The notes below the pieces were generated by a model. That model saw nothing but the letters and a program-made list of their open reading frames with translations. It was not told where the DNA came from and made no database searches. Both the position numbers and the translations under genes were made by a program. A DNA stretch of 64,000 bases, taken from Hydrogenophaga sp. 2FB. GTDB taxonomy: Bacteria > Pseudomonadota > Gammaproteobacteria > Burkholderiales > Burkholderiaceae_C. Below are positions 18,152-26,280 of this stretch, piece by piece. Every line of letters begins with the position of its first letter. The stretch's first letter is position 1. The stretch spans positions 1 to 64,000 of the forward strand of contig NZ_SCML01000036.1 in assembly GCF_005503365.1 (NCBI RefSeq), given 5' to 3'.

Positions 18152-19834
18152 ATGTCCCGTTTGCACCGACTCTTTCCCTTTCTCCGATGGCCGCGCCCCG
18201 ACGCGCCCCTGCTGCGCGGCGAAGCCATGGCCGGCCTCACGGTTGGCCTGATGGTCATCCCCCAAGGCGTGGCCTACGCCGCGCTGGCCGGCATGCCGCT
18301 GGTCACCGGCATCTACGCCTCGCTGCTGCCCGCGCTGATCGCCGTGTTGTTCAGCGCCTCGCCGCGCCTGTCGGTAGGCCCCACCGCACTCACCTGCCTG
18401 CTGGTGGGCGCCTCGCTCCACGGCCTGGCCGAGCCTGGCAGCGCGCAATGGATCGCGCTGGCCGTGTGGCTCGCGCTGCTCTCGGGCCTGCTGCAGATCG
18501 GGCTGGGTTTTGCGCGCTTCGGCTGGTTGCTCAACCTCGTCAACTCGCCGGTGCTGATGGCCTTCACGCAAGCCGCGGCGGTGCTCATCATCGCGTCGCA
18601 ACTGCCTTCGTTGCTCGGCCTGGGCGACTGGGACTCGCTGTTCACGCAGCCGCAAGTGCATTGGCCCGCGATGCTCTTCGGGCTGGTGAGCCTGGCGCTG
18701 CTGGTGCTGGCGCGGCGCTGGCGGCCGGGCTTTCCCACGGTGCTCACGGTGGTGGCGACGAGCGCCGCCATCAGCTACGCCGTGGGCTTCGAGGCGCGCG
18801 GCGGCGCGGTCATCGGCTCGCTGCCACAAGGTCTGCCCGCGCTCTACTGGCCCGGCTGGCCGGGTTGGGCCACGCTCGGCCAGCTGGTGGTGCCCACGCT
18901 GGTGATCACACTCGTGAGCTTTCTGGAAACCGCCTCCAGCGCCAAGGTGGACAACGGACAACGCGGCCAGCGCTGGGACCAGGACCAGGACCTGATCGGC
19001 CAGGGCCTGGCCAAACTGGCCTCGGGCCTGAGCGGCGCGTTCCCCACCAGTTCGTCGTTCTCGCGCTCGGCGCTCAACCTCTACGCGGGCGCGAAAACCG
19101 GCTGGGCGACCTTGTTCATGACGGCGGTGGTGCTGATCACCTTGCTGCTGTTCATTCCGCTGCTGCACCACGTGCCGCTGGCGGTGCTGGCCGCGATCGT
19201 GCTCGTGGCCGTGATCGGCCTGATCAAGCCGCGGTCCTTCACGCAACTGTGGAAACTCTCGCGCGTGGAAGCGGTGATCGCCGGCGTCACGTTTGCGGTC
19301 ACGGTGCTGGCCGCGCCGCGCCTGTACTGGGGCGTGCTGGCCGGCGTGCTCATGGCGCTGTCGCACTTCCTCTACCTGCGCCTGCACCCGCGCATCATCG
19401 AAGTCGGCCTGCACCCCGACGGCAGTTTGCGCGACCGCCACCTGTGGCAGCTGCCACCGCTGGCGCCCGGCCTGTATGCGCTGCGCATGGACGCCGCGCT
19501 CGACTTCGCCACGGCCAACGGCTTCGAGCGCGCCGTCGCGGAGCACATCGCCGCCCACCCCGACACGCGCCACGTGATGTGGATCGTGCACCCGATCAAC
19601 TGGATCGACGCCACCGGCGCGGAAGCCTTCGGCCGCGTGCGCGAGCAGTTGGACGACCAACGCATCGAGCTGCACCTGGTCGGCATCAAGCTGCCGGTGG
19701 AGCAACTGTTGCGCCGCGCCGGCCACCTCGACGAAGGCCCGCGCCTGCACCTGTACCGCACCGAAGCCGACGGTTTGCGCGCGGCCAATGCGTTGGCCGA
19801 AACGGTGCCCGCGCAGGACACCGCCCCGGCCTGA
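18152..19834 (+). CDS. SulP family sulfate/anion transporter with STAS domain
   Basis: Inner-membrane anion carrier of about 560 residues. The N-terminal signature GLTVGLMVIPQGVAYAALAG and the segment FPTSSSFSRSALN, both SulP landmarks, are present, followed by a cytoplasmic STAS domain from about residue 450 (IVHPINWIDATGAEAF). An alternative ATG at 18122 overlaps the sulfatase stop as ATGA and would add ten residues; the start at 18152 agrees better with the usual N-terminus. Pairing with a sulfatase suggests handling of released sulfate. Confidence 0.9.
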   Translation: MSRLHRLFPFLRWPRPDAPLLRGEAMAGLTVGLMVIPQGVAYAALAGMPLVTGIYASLLPALIAVLFSASPRLSVGPTALTCLLVGASLHGLAEPGSAQWIALAVWLALLSGLLQIGLGFARFGWLLNLVNSPVLMAFTQAAAVLIIASQLPSLLGLGDWDSLFTQPQVHWPAMLFGLVSLALLVLARRWRPGFPTVLTVVATSAAISYAVGFEARGGAVIGSLPQGLPALYWPGWPGWATLGQLVVPTLVITLVSFLETASSAKVDNGQRGQRWDQDQDLIGQGLAKLASGLSGAFPTSSSFSRSALNLYAGAKTGWATLFMTAVVLITLLLFIPLLHHVPLAVLAAIVLVAVIGLIKPRSFTQLWKLSRVEAVIAGVTFAVTVLAAPRLYWGVLAGVLMALSHFLYLRLHPRIIEVGLHPDGSLRDRHLWQLPPLAPGLYALRMDAALDFATANGFERAVAEHIAAHPDTRHVMWIVHPINWIDATGAEAFGRVREQLDDQRIELHLVGIKLPVEQLLRRAGHLDEGPRLHLYRTEADGLRAANALAETVPAQDTAPA

Positions 19835-19843
19835 GCCGCGGGC

Positions 19844-20371
19844 TTACTGCAGCTCGACCGTCTGCTTCACCAGCTCCTCGCGCGTGAGGCGCGGGAAGCC
19901 TTCGGCGTACATGTAGCTGTAGCCCTCGTTCTGCCACTTGGCGATGTCGATCACGGCAGCCGGCACCACGGTGACCACGTCGTAGAACTCGTCGGGCTTG
20001 TAGCCGCGCGAACGCGCCGCGTTGCTGCACACGCGGATCGTCACGCCCGCATCCTTCAGCGCCTTGAGCTCCTCGTACATGTCGGGGTAGGCGGCGCGGT
20101 TCAGGCGCGAGAACGCGTGAAGCTCGTTGCCGTGCGCCACGATCACGATGTGCGATTTCGCGGCGTCGCCGTATTCCTTGATTGCGCGCAGGTGGTTCTT
20201 GACGTAGCCGAACGCCGCCTTGCCTTCCAGCGGCTTGGCGAAGTTGAAGTCGTACAAGGCCTTCTGGGGCGCGTAACGCGCGCCGTCGAAAGACGAAGGG
20301 TCCTGGGGGCCGGCCCATGCGGCGGTACTCAGCACGGCGGCGAGCGCCAGCGAGACAAAACGGGTGTTGAT
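19844..20371 (-). CDS. Secreted DsrE-family protein, apparently starting at an AUC codon
   Basis: Protein of 175 residues with a signal peptide (xNTRFVSLALAAVLSTAAWA) and a DsrE/DsrF-like fold: HIVIVAHGNELHAFS and a single cysteine in GVTIRVCSNAARSRGY, a position used for sulfur handling in the family. No ATG, GTG or TTG gives a normal signal peptide. A GAGGAG ribosome-binding site lies 6 bases before an ATC codon at 20371, exactly where NTRFVSL needs its start. The only upstream alternative is a TTG at 20485 that would add 38 non-signal residues. Either AUC initiates or the start was mutated. Confidence 0.78.
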   Translation of the reverse strand: MNTRFVSLALAAVLSTAAWAGPQDPSSFDGARYAPQKALYDFNFAKPLEGKAAFGYVKNHLRAIKEYGDAAKSHIVIVAHGNELHAFSRLNRAAYPDMYEELKALKDAGVTIRVCSNAARSRGYKPDEFYDVVTVVPAAVIDIAKWQNEGYSYMYAEGFPRLTREELVKQTVELQ

Positions 20372-20505
20372 GGTGTTCTCCTCGGTTGTGGGGAAGCCGA
20401 GATTACTTTGAAAAATCCGGATATTCGCAACCGCTTCTTTTAACGCCCCAGAATCACCGGCCTGCGCCTCCTTTTCTTCCGCCAACCCTACCCACGAACC
20501 GCCCC

Positions 20506-20979
20506 ATGGAACTGCCTCGCCACCAACTCAGCATGACGGTGCTGATGACCCCCGACACCGCCAACTTCTCCGGCAAAGTGCACGGCGGCAGCGTGCTGAA
20601 ACTGCTCGACCAGGTCGCGTTCGCCTGCGCCAGCCGCTATGCCTCTTCGTACGTCGTCACGCTCAGCGTCGACCAGGTGATGTTCCGCCAACCCATCCAT
20701 GTGGGCGAACTGGTCACCTTCCTCGCCGCCGTCAACCACACCGGCACCTCATCGATGGAGATCGGCATCAAGGTGATTGCCGAGAACATCCGCACGCAGG
20801 TGCAACGCCACGTCAACAGCTGCTTCTTCACCATGGTGGCCGTGGGCGACGACGGCAAAACCCAGCCCGTACCGGCACTCGAACCCAGCACCCCCGACGA
20901 ACACCGCCGCCACGCCGCGGCCACGCTGCGCAAGACCATGCGCCAGGAGATGGAACAGCGCTACGCGGCGATTCGCTGA
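20506..20979 (+). CDS. Acyl-CoA thioesterase, hotdog fold (YciA/ACOT type)
   Basis: Cytoplasmic acyl-CoA hydrolase of 157 residues. The hotdog helix carries the conserved NFSGKVHGGSVLKLLDQVA near residue 22, with the catalytic-type aspartate, and a second strand region VDQVMFRQPIHVGELV. The C-terminus is a charged helix. It stands alone between the DsrE gene and the phthalate operon. Confidence 0.9.
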   Translation: MELPRHQLSMTVLMTPDTANFSGKVHGGSVLKLLDQVAFACASRYASSYVVTLSVDQVMFRQPIHVGELVTFLAAVNHTGTSSMEIGIKVIAENIRTQVQRHVNSCFFTMVAVGDDGKTQPVPALEPSTPDEHRRHAAATLRKTMRQEMEQRYAAIR

Positions 20980-21030
20980 AGACGCTGGCGCGGGCGTGCG
21001 GCCAGCCGAGCCGCGCGGAGCCATCGCCAC

Positions 21031-21059
21031 TTGTCATCCGTACGTGGCGGCAATATACT
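21031..21059 (+). promoter_or_regulatory. Sigma-70 promoter of the phthalate oxygenase operon
   Basis: A -35 box TTGTCA (21031-21036) and a -10 box TATACT (21054-21059) are separated by 17 bases, each one base from consensus. The expected transcript starts near 21066, about 65 bases before the oxygenase gene. The -10 box overlaps the palindromic operator at 21058. Confidence 0.72.
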
Positions 21060-21071
21060 TAGATCACTAAG
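21058..21071. promoter_or_regulatory. Palindromic operator CTTAG-N4-CTAAG, copy 1
   Basis: Inverted repeat CTTAG-ATCA-CTAAG covering the end of the -10 box and the expected start site. The same arms and spacing recur at 26214 in the other phthalate control region. The likely ligand protein is the MarR regulator encoded at 23441. Confidence 0.72.
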
Positions 21072-21130
21072 AATGTCGCCCGGTTGAGTCTTCACGCCTC
21101 AACCTTCGAACCACGCACGGAGTCGCCGCC

Positions 21131-22450
21131 ATGATCACACCCGAAGAAAACGAACTGCTGTGCCGCGTTGTCGGCGACGCGCCCATGGGGCAACTCATGC
21201 GGCGCCACTGGCTGCCGGTGTGCCTGATCGAAGAGGTCGCCGAGCCGGATGGCACGCCCGTCAAGGCCCGTGTGCTGGGCGAAGACCTGGTGGTATTCCG
21301 CGACACCGACGGCGCGGTGGGCGTGCTGGACGAGAAGTGCCCGCACCGCCGCGTGTCCCTGGTCTACGGTCGCAACGAGGAAGGCGGCCTGCGCTGTCTC
21401 TACCACGGCTGGAAGATGGACGTGGCGGGCACCGTGCTCGAGATGGTGTCGGAGCCCGCTGCGAGCGGCCTGGCCGAGAAGGTGAGGCACAAGGCCTATC
21501 CCGTCCAGGAATGGGGTGGGCTCGTGTGGGCGTGGTTCGGCGCGGCGGACGAGGTGCCGGCGTTCGTGCCACCCCCATGGGCACCGACGGCGGACACGCG
21601 CGTGTCCATCGCCAAGGTGGTACTGCCCTGCAACTGGGCACAGATTCTGGAAGGCGCGATCGACTCCGCGCACAGCTCCAGCCTGCACTCGTCCGACATG
21701 GTCCCCGCGCGTGTCGGGGGCGCGCAAGCCACCGACAAGACCTGGCTGCGGCCATCCACCGACAAGGCGCCGCGCATGCAGGTGCAGCGCGGTGGCTACG
21801 GATTCCGCTACGCCGCGATCCGCCGGCCGATCCAGAACGCGGCGACGCACGAGTACGTGCGCTCGACCGTGTTTCTCGCGCCCGTCTCGGTGTTGATTCC
21901 GCCGAACAACCTCTACAACGTGGCCAACGTGAACGTGCCGATGGACGACACCCACACGGTTTTCTACTTCCTCGCATGGGGCCACCCGGCCAGCACGCCC
22001 GAGACGGAGACCTGGCGCAAGTTCCTGCGGCAAACCGTGGGTGTGGACCTCGACGCGCACTACCGACCCTTGCGCAACGAAGACAACCGTTTCTGGCAGG
22101 ACCGCGAGGCGATGAAGGCCGGCAACTTCACCGGCATCACGGGCTTCCCCAACCAGGACGTGGCGATGTGGATCACCATGGGCCCGATCGCCGACCGCAC
22201 CCACGACCGCCTGGGCGCCAGCGACATGGCGGTGGTGGAGTTCCGCAAACAGATGCTGGAAGCCGTGCGCGAATTCCAGCGCGGCGAACCCGCGATCGGC
22301 ACGGGTGACAAGGCCATTCCCGCCTCGGTGTGCGCCTTCCAGGCCGTCATTCCCAAGACCATCGATTGGCGCGAATACGAAGCCACCTGCGTGTGGGGCG
22401 AGGACGCGAACCGCCCCGAGCTGGAACCGTCCTACTCCGTCAAAGCCTGA
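21131..22450 (+). CDS. pht3: Phthalate 4,5-dioxygenase, oxygenase component (Rieske non-haem iron)
   Basis: Alpha subunit of 439 residues that dihydroxylates phthalate to the cis-4,5-dihydrodiol. The Rieske cluster ligands appear as CPH (about 70-72) and CLYHGW (about 91-96). The mononuclear iron site reads DSAHSSSLHSSD, containing the D..H....H spacing, near residue 180. Length and N-terminus (MITPEENELLCRV) match phthalate 4,5-dioxygenases, which lack a beta subunit. The decarboxylase gene follows 8 bases downstream. The reductase and dehydrogenase are encoded on the opposite strand at 25166 and 23943, so the pathway is split over two facing operons under one operator type. Confidence 0.92.
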   Translation: MITPEENELLCRVVGDAPMGQLMRRHWLPVCLIEEVAEPDGTPVKARVLGEDLVVFRDTDGAVGVLDEKCPHRRVSLVYGRNEEGGLRCLYHGWKMDVAGTVLEMVSEPAASGLAEKVRHKAYPVQEWGGLVWAWFGAADEVPAFVPPPWAPTADTRVSIAKVVLPCNWAQILEGAIDSAHSSSLHSSDMVPARVGGAQATDKTWLRPSTDKAPRMQVQRGGYGFRYAAIRRPIQNAATHEYVRSTVFLAPVSVLIPPNNLYNVANVNVPMDDTHTVFYFLAWGHPASTPETETWRKFLRQTVGVDLDAHYRPLRNEDNRFWQDREAMKAGNFTGITGFPNQDVAMWITMGPIADRTHDRLGASDMAVVEFRKQMLEAVREFQRGEPAIGTGDKAIPASVCAFQAVIPKTIDWREYEATCVWGEDANRPELEPSYSVKA

Positions 22451-22458
22451 AAGCCCCC

Positions 22459-23448
22459 ATGTCAAAGCTTCAACTCTCCATCGCCATGGGCGACTACGAC
22501 CGCACGCGGGCCTTGCTGGATGGGCGCGTGCAGATCGACGGCGTCGACCCGGTCTACATGAACCTGTATCCCGAAGAGATGTTCTTTCGCGCGATGCGCA
22601 GCCAGGAGTTCGACATCTCCGAACTCTCGTTCTCCAGCTACGCGGTGAAGACGGCAAAAGGTGACTGCCCCTACATCGCGGTGCCGGTGTTCCTCTCGCG
22701 CGCGTTCCGGCACACCTCGATCTATGTGCGCAAGGACCGCATCCGGCGGCCCGAAGACCTCAAGGGAAAGCGCATCGGTTTGCCCGAGTACCAGCTCAGC
22801 GCCAACGTGTGGGCGCGCGCGCTGCTGCAGGACGACCATGGCGTTGCACCCGAAGACGTGACGTGGGTGCGCGGCGGCATTGAAACCGCGGGGCGGCCCG
22901 AGAAGATCGCCCTGAGCCTGCCCGCTGGCGTGAAGCTGGAGAGCGCGCCCGAGGGCGTGACCATTTCCGAACTGCTCGACCGCGGCGAGATCGACGGCTT
23001 CATGGCGCCGCGCCCGCCCAGCGCGAAGGCCCTGGCGAACCCGAACGTCGGCTGGCTGTTCGACGACCCCACGTCGGCCGCGAAAGACTACTTCCGGCGC
23101 ACCGGCATTTTTCCGATCATGCACGTGGTGGGCGTGCGCAAGACCTTGGCCGAGCGGCACCCCTGGTTGCCGGGCGCGGTGTTCAAGGCGTTTTCACACG
23201 CGAAGGACGCTGCCCTCGACGCGCTCTCCGACACCTCGGCCACGAAGGTCACCTTGCCCTTTGTCGAAGAGCAGCTCAAGGCCGCGCGCGAAACGATGGG
23301 CGAGGACTACTGGTCCTACGGCGTGGCGCGCAACCGCGCGACCATCGACACCTTCCTGCGCCACCACCATGCGCAGGGCCTGTCTGGCCGCGCCTTGTCG
23401 ACCGACGAGATCTTCCATCCCGCCACCTACGAAAGCTACGCTATTTGA
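22459..23448 (+). CDS. pht5: 4,5-dihydroxyphthalate decarboxylase
   Basis: Enzyme of 329 residues that should decarboxylate 4,5-dihydroxyphthalate to protocatechuate. It belongs to the group that resembles periplasmic binding proteins (YDRTRALLDGRVQIDGVD, EMFFRAMRSQEFDISELS, YVRKDRIRRPEDLKGKRIG) but has no signal peptide, which agrees with a cytoplasmic enzyme rather than a transport receptor. It lies 8 bases after the oxygenase gene. Its last 8 bases overlap the end of the convergent MarR gene. Protocatechuate ring cleavage genes are not in this window. Confidence 0.9.
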   Translation: MSKLQLSIAMGDYDRTRALLDGRVQIDGVDPVYMNLYPEEMFFRAMRSQEFDISELSFSSYAVKTAKGDCPYIAVPVFLSRAFRHTSIYVRKDRIRRPEDLKGKRIGLPEYQLSANVWARALLQDDHGVAPEDVTWVRGGIETAGRPEKIALSLPAGVKLESAPEGVTISELLDRGEIDGFMAPRPPSAKALANPNVGWLFDDPTSAAKDYFRRTGIFPIMHVVGVRKTLAERHPWLPGAVFKAFSHAKDAALDALSDTSATKVTLPFVEEQLKAARETMGEDYWSYGVARNRATIDTFLRHHHAQGLSGRALSTDEIFHPATYESYAI

Positions 23449-23950
23449 GAGTGGGGTCTGGTTCGCTGAGGCCCGCTTCTTCGTCGGCCAGGTTCTGGAT
23501 CATCTGCAACAGGCTCTTGCGCACGATGGCCACCGAGCGGTCCGGGATGCCGCGCACGCTGGCACGGTTGACATCTTCCGCCAGGGGCACCAGCACCTTT
23601 TCGAGCGCGCGCCCTTCTTTCGAGAGGAAGACGTGCACGTTCTTGCGGTTGCCCGCGAGTTGGCGCCGTTCGATCAGGCCCATGCTCTCCATCGCCTTCA
23701 CCGCGGTGAAGGTGGTGGGCTCCATGACGCCCGCCAGATCGCTGAGTTCGCGCTGCGTGATCCCGTCCTGAATCCAGAGGATGCGCAGGAACGTCCAGTG
23801 ACCGAAGGACACGCCGTGCGCGCTCAGCCGCACCTGCAGCGCGCGCATTTGCGCCCGCGCCACATCGCGCACGAGGTGCGCCAGTCGATCCTGCGGGACG
23901 GCCTCGCGCCAATGGCGCAGCAAGTGTTGTGTGGGGCGGGTATCAGGCAT
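23441..23950 (-). CDS. MarR family regulator of the phthalate genes
   Basis: Regulator of 169 residues. The winged helix spans about 50-125 with DGITQRELSDLAGVMEPTTF as the HTH and LAGNRKNVHVFLSKEGR as the wing. The start MPDTRPTQ at 23950 overlaps the end of the dihydrodiol dehydrogenase gene by 8 bases, so it is the last gene of the reductase-dehydrogenase operon and should be autoregulated. Both phthalate promoters carry the CTTAG-N4-CTAAG palindrome, an appropriate size for a MarR dimer. The effector is inferred to be phthalate or a pathway intermediate. Confidence 0.9.
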   Translation of the reverse strand: MPDTRPTQHLLRHWREAVPQDRLAHLVRDVARAQMRALQVRLSAHGVSFGHWTFLRILWIQDGITQRELSDLAGVMEPTTFTAVKAMESMGLIERRQLAGNRKNVHVFLSKEGRALEKVLVPLAEDVNRASVRGIPDRSVAIVRKSLLQMIQNLADEEAGLSEPDPTLK

Positions 23951-25169
23951 GGTGGTTGGAGGGTGGACGGTAGCCGACTTGGTGCATCGGCATGATATCC
24001 ACCGCCTGGCGACCCGATTCCAGAATCGCCAGGCACACCGCCAGCGTGGCCCGTGACCACGCACCGCCATGCAGCGGCTGCGCGCCATGGCGCGCCACGT
24101 TCCACACCTCGTCGATCACCTCGGCGCGCGGCACCTGGGGGATGTCGGCTTCGACGAAACGCCTGCCGTTCGCGTCCACGACCTCGACGCCGCGCGGCGT
24201 CAGGCGCAGGTCTCCGCGCTCGCAGCTCACGAGCACCGGGCCGAAGTGCTGGCACGCATCCGGCACGCGCGGTGGCGGCGGTACAAAAAGGCGGCCACCA
24301 AAGTTGCGCTCCGCCTTCAACGCGGCCTCCTGTGCTTCGTCGGGCACCGACGCCAGGCGTGCGCGCGTCTGGTGGTGCGCGTCGGGGTCTTTCGCTTGGC
24401 CCATCTCGCCCACGCCGTCCATGAGCGCGTCGGTGTCGTACCAGCCGTAGCCGTTGTAGGTGACGCTGGCGAAGGCGCCGTTCGCGAAGTTGAGCAAAGC
24501 ACTGAACGCACCCTCGGTGGGTCGGGACGGGTCCCATGCGCCCGTGCTCGCGCGCACCTGGGTCGTCAGGCCACCGGCAAGCAGGCGCACGATGTCGATC
24601 TGGTGCGCGGCCTGGCTGAACACGACGCCGCCACCGCGTGCCGTGTCCAGTTCTTCCGGGCGGCGAGGCCGGTAGAGGAAGTCGGTGTACTGCATGGCAT
24701 GCACTAGGCGGACCTGGCCGAAGGCGCCCGAGTCGATCAGTTGGCGCGCGAGCAGCACCGGGGCGTTGAAGCTGTGGCTGTGCCCGATGATCAGCGGCAC
24801 ATTCGCGCGCTCGCAGGCTTCCATCATCCGCGTGCAATCGTCGAGCGTGATGGCCATGGGTTTTTCCACCAGAACGCCCTTGCCGTGCCGCGCCGCCAAG
24901 GCCACGTGTTCCGCGTGCATCTGGTGCGGCGTGGCGACGTAGACCCACTCCACGTCGGGGTCCGCGCACAGCGCGTCGGGCGAGCTGTGCGAGGCACCAC
25001 CGAACGTCTGCACGAACTGCGACCGGGCCGAAGCCCGGGGGTCGAACGCCGCCACCAGTTGAACGCGCGGGTCGTTCAGGAACGTGGGCAGCATCAGCGT
25101 GAACGCGCGGCCCATGCCCAGCACCCCCAGACGAAGGGGCACGAGTGTGCTGGTGTCGGCTGCGCTCAC
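23943..25169 (-). CDS. pht4: Phthalate 4,5-dihydrodiol dehydrogenase (Gfo/Idh/MocA family)
   Basis: NAD-dependent dehydrogenase of 408 residues that rearomatises the cis-dihydrodiol to 4,5-dihydroxyphthalate. The Rossmann start LRLGVLGMGRAF lies near residue 13, the EKP motif in GVLVEKPMAITLDDC near 100, and the conserved GGGVVFSQAAHQIDI near 180 holds the catalytic-type histidine. The chosen GTG at 25169 overlaps the TGA of the reductase gene (GTGA), a typical coupled start; longer frames run through the reductase gene in the wrong frame. It is the middle gene of the leftward operon. Confidence 0.91.
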   Translation of the reverse strand: MSAADTSTLVPLRLGVLGMGRAFTLMLPTFLNDPRVQLVAAFDPRASARSQFVQTFGGASHSSPDALCADPDVEWVYVATPHQMHAEHVALAARHGKGVLVEKPMAITLDDCTRMMEACERANVPLIIGHSHSFNAPVLLARQLIDSGAFGQVRLVHAMQYTDFLYRPRRPEELDTARGGGVVFSQAAHQIDIVRLLAGGLTTQVRASTGAWDPSRPTEGAFSALLNFANGAFASVTYNGYGWYDTDALMDGVGEMGQAKDPDAHHQTRARLASVPDEAQEAALKAERNFGGRLFVPPPPRVPDACQHFGPVLVSCERGDLRLTPRGVEVVDANGRRFVEADIPQVPRAEVIDEVWNVARHGAQPLHGGAWSRATLAVCLAILESGRQAVDIMPMHQVGYRPPSNHHA

Positions 25170-26134
25170 AGGTCGAGCACCAGGCAAGGCGATTTCGCGC
25201 GCGACACGCACACCATGATGTGGTCGCCCTTCTCTTCGTCGAGCAACACCAGGTCTCGGTGATCGGCCTCGCCGTTCAGCAAGCGCGTCTTGCAAGAGCC
25301 ACAGGTGCCGCTCTCGCAAGAACTCGCCACATGCACGCCTTCGGCCCGCAGCGTGTCGAGGATGGACTTGCCCACCGGCACCACGAAGGTCCGTCCATCC
25401 TTCTGCAGTTGCACCGAGAAGGGCCGATCGTCCGCGTGCGGCTTCGTGTCGCCGCCGAAGCTCTCGAAATGCACCGTGCGGCTCGGCCAATGACCTGTCA
25501 TGTCCTTGATCGCCTCCATCAGCGGCTTGGGGCCGCAGCAGTACACATGGCGGCCCGCGACGGCGCCTGGCCTCTCCAGCACCGGCCACAGGTCAAACGC
25601 GTTGGCGATATCGCCGTGGTCGTGGTGCACGACCACGCTCGGCGCGAAATCGCTGTCGAGCAGTTCCTGCCGGAACGCGGTACCTTCCGGGTCCCGGGTC
25701 AGGTAGTAGAGCTTGAAGGGCCGGTCGCCCATCGACGACAGCTGGCGCGCCATCGCCATCATTGGCGTGATGCCGATGCCCCCGGCGATCAATACGAAGC
25801 TGCGCGCCTTGTCGTCCAGCTCGAACAGGTTCTCGGGCATGCCCACCTCGACCGTCTGCCCGACCCGCACCGTGTCCACCAGGCTGACGGAGCCCCCACG
25901 GCCGTCGCGCTCGCGCTTGACGGCAATGACGTAGCGCTGGCGCTCGTCCGGATGGTTGCTCAGCGAGTACTGGCGCGTGACCCCCAGCGGTGTCTTGATG
26001 CGGATGTGCGCACCCGCCGTGAAGGGCGGCAACTCGTTGCCGGCGGGATCGGCCAGTTCGAAGCACTGGATGTCGCGTGCGGCAGGCTCGGCACGCACCA
26101 CGACGAGCTTCATCAACATGGGATCGGGTGTCAT
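25166..26134 (-). CDS. pht2: Phthalate 4,5-dioxygenase reductase
   Basis: Electron-transfer partner of the oxygenase, 322 residues in the phthalate dioxygenase reductase order. An N-terminal flavin-binding barrel has RQYSLSNHPDE near 60. A pyridine-nucleotide domain has GGIGITPMMAMARQL near 120 and YCCGPKPLMEAI near 210. A C-terminal plant-type ferredoxin has its ligands in CESGTCGSC and the downstream IMVC. The start MTPDPML at 26134 is preceded by GGAAG; an upstream ATG at 26191 lacks one. It is the first gene of the operon, about 70 bases from a strong minus-strand promoter. Confidence 0.92.
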   Translation of the reverse strand: MTPDPMLMKLVVVRAEPAARDIQCFELADPAGNELPPFTAGAHIRIKTPLGVTRQYSLSNHPDERQRYVIAVKRERDGRGGSVSLVDTVRVGQTVEVGMPENLFELDDKARSFVLIAGGIGITPMMAMARQLSSMGDRPFKLYYLTRDPEGTAFRQELLDSDFAPSVVVHHDHGDIANAFDLWPVLERPGAVAGRHVYCCGPKPLMEAIKDMTGHWPSRTVHFESFGGDTKPHADDRPFSVQLQKDGRTFVVPVGKSILDTLRAEGVHVASSCESGTCGSCKTRLLNGEADHRDLVLLDEEKGDHIMVCVSRAKSPCLVLDL

Positions 26135-26177
26135 GCATCTTCCTTGTTCGTGTCCGGTGGGTGGAGGGTTTTCAACG

Positions 26178-26206
26178 TTGACAAGCCCCATCCGGTTTGC
26201 AAGAAT
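26178..26206 (+). promoter_or_regulatory. Candidate promoter of the phthalate-linked Bug receptor gene
   Basis: A perfect -35 box TTGACA (26178-26183), 17 bases, then AAGAAT (26201-26206) as a weaker -10 box. The expected start near 26213 directly abuts the operator at 26214-26227. Confidence 0.55.
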
Positions 26207-26208
26207 GA

Positions 26209-26237
26209 ATTATCTTAGTTGTCTAAGTAAATGACAA
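26209..26237 (-). promoter_or_regulatory. Sigma-70 promoter of the reductase-dehydrogenase-marR operon
   Basis: Read on the minus strand: -35 TTGTCA (26237-26232), a 17-base spacer, and -10 GATAAT (26214-26209). The spacer is almost filled by the CTTAG-N4-CTAAG palindrome, so a bound repressor would block polymerase directly. The -35 box is identical to that of the oxygenase promoter at 21031. Confidence 0.75.
26214..26227. promoter_or_regulatory. Palindromic operator CTTAG-N4-CTAAG, copy 2
   Basis: Inverted repeat CTTAG-TTGT-CTAAG in the divergent region. It lies between the -35 and -10 boxes of the leftward promoter and at the expected start of the rightward one, so one site could control both directions. 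Confidence 0.74.
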
Positions 26238-26280
26238 GATCGGTGTTGAACAGCGGCACCGCCCACTACCGGAGACCCAC

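Noticed and set aside
22459-23448. Interpretation as an ABC transporter receptor because of its binding-protein-like fold
   Set aside because: No signal peptide, and its position after the phthalate oxygenase gene matches 4,5-dihydroxyphthalate decarboxylase.
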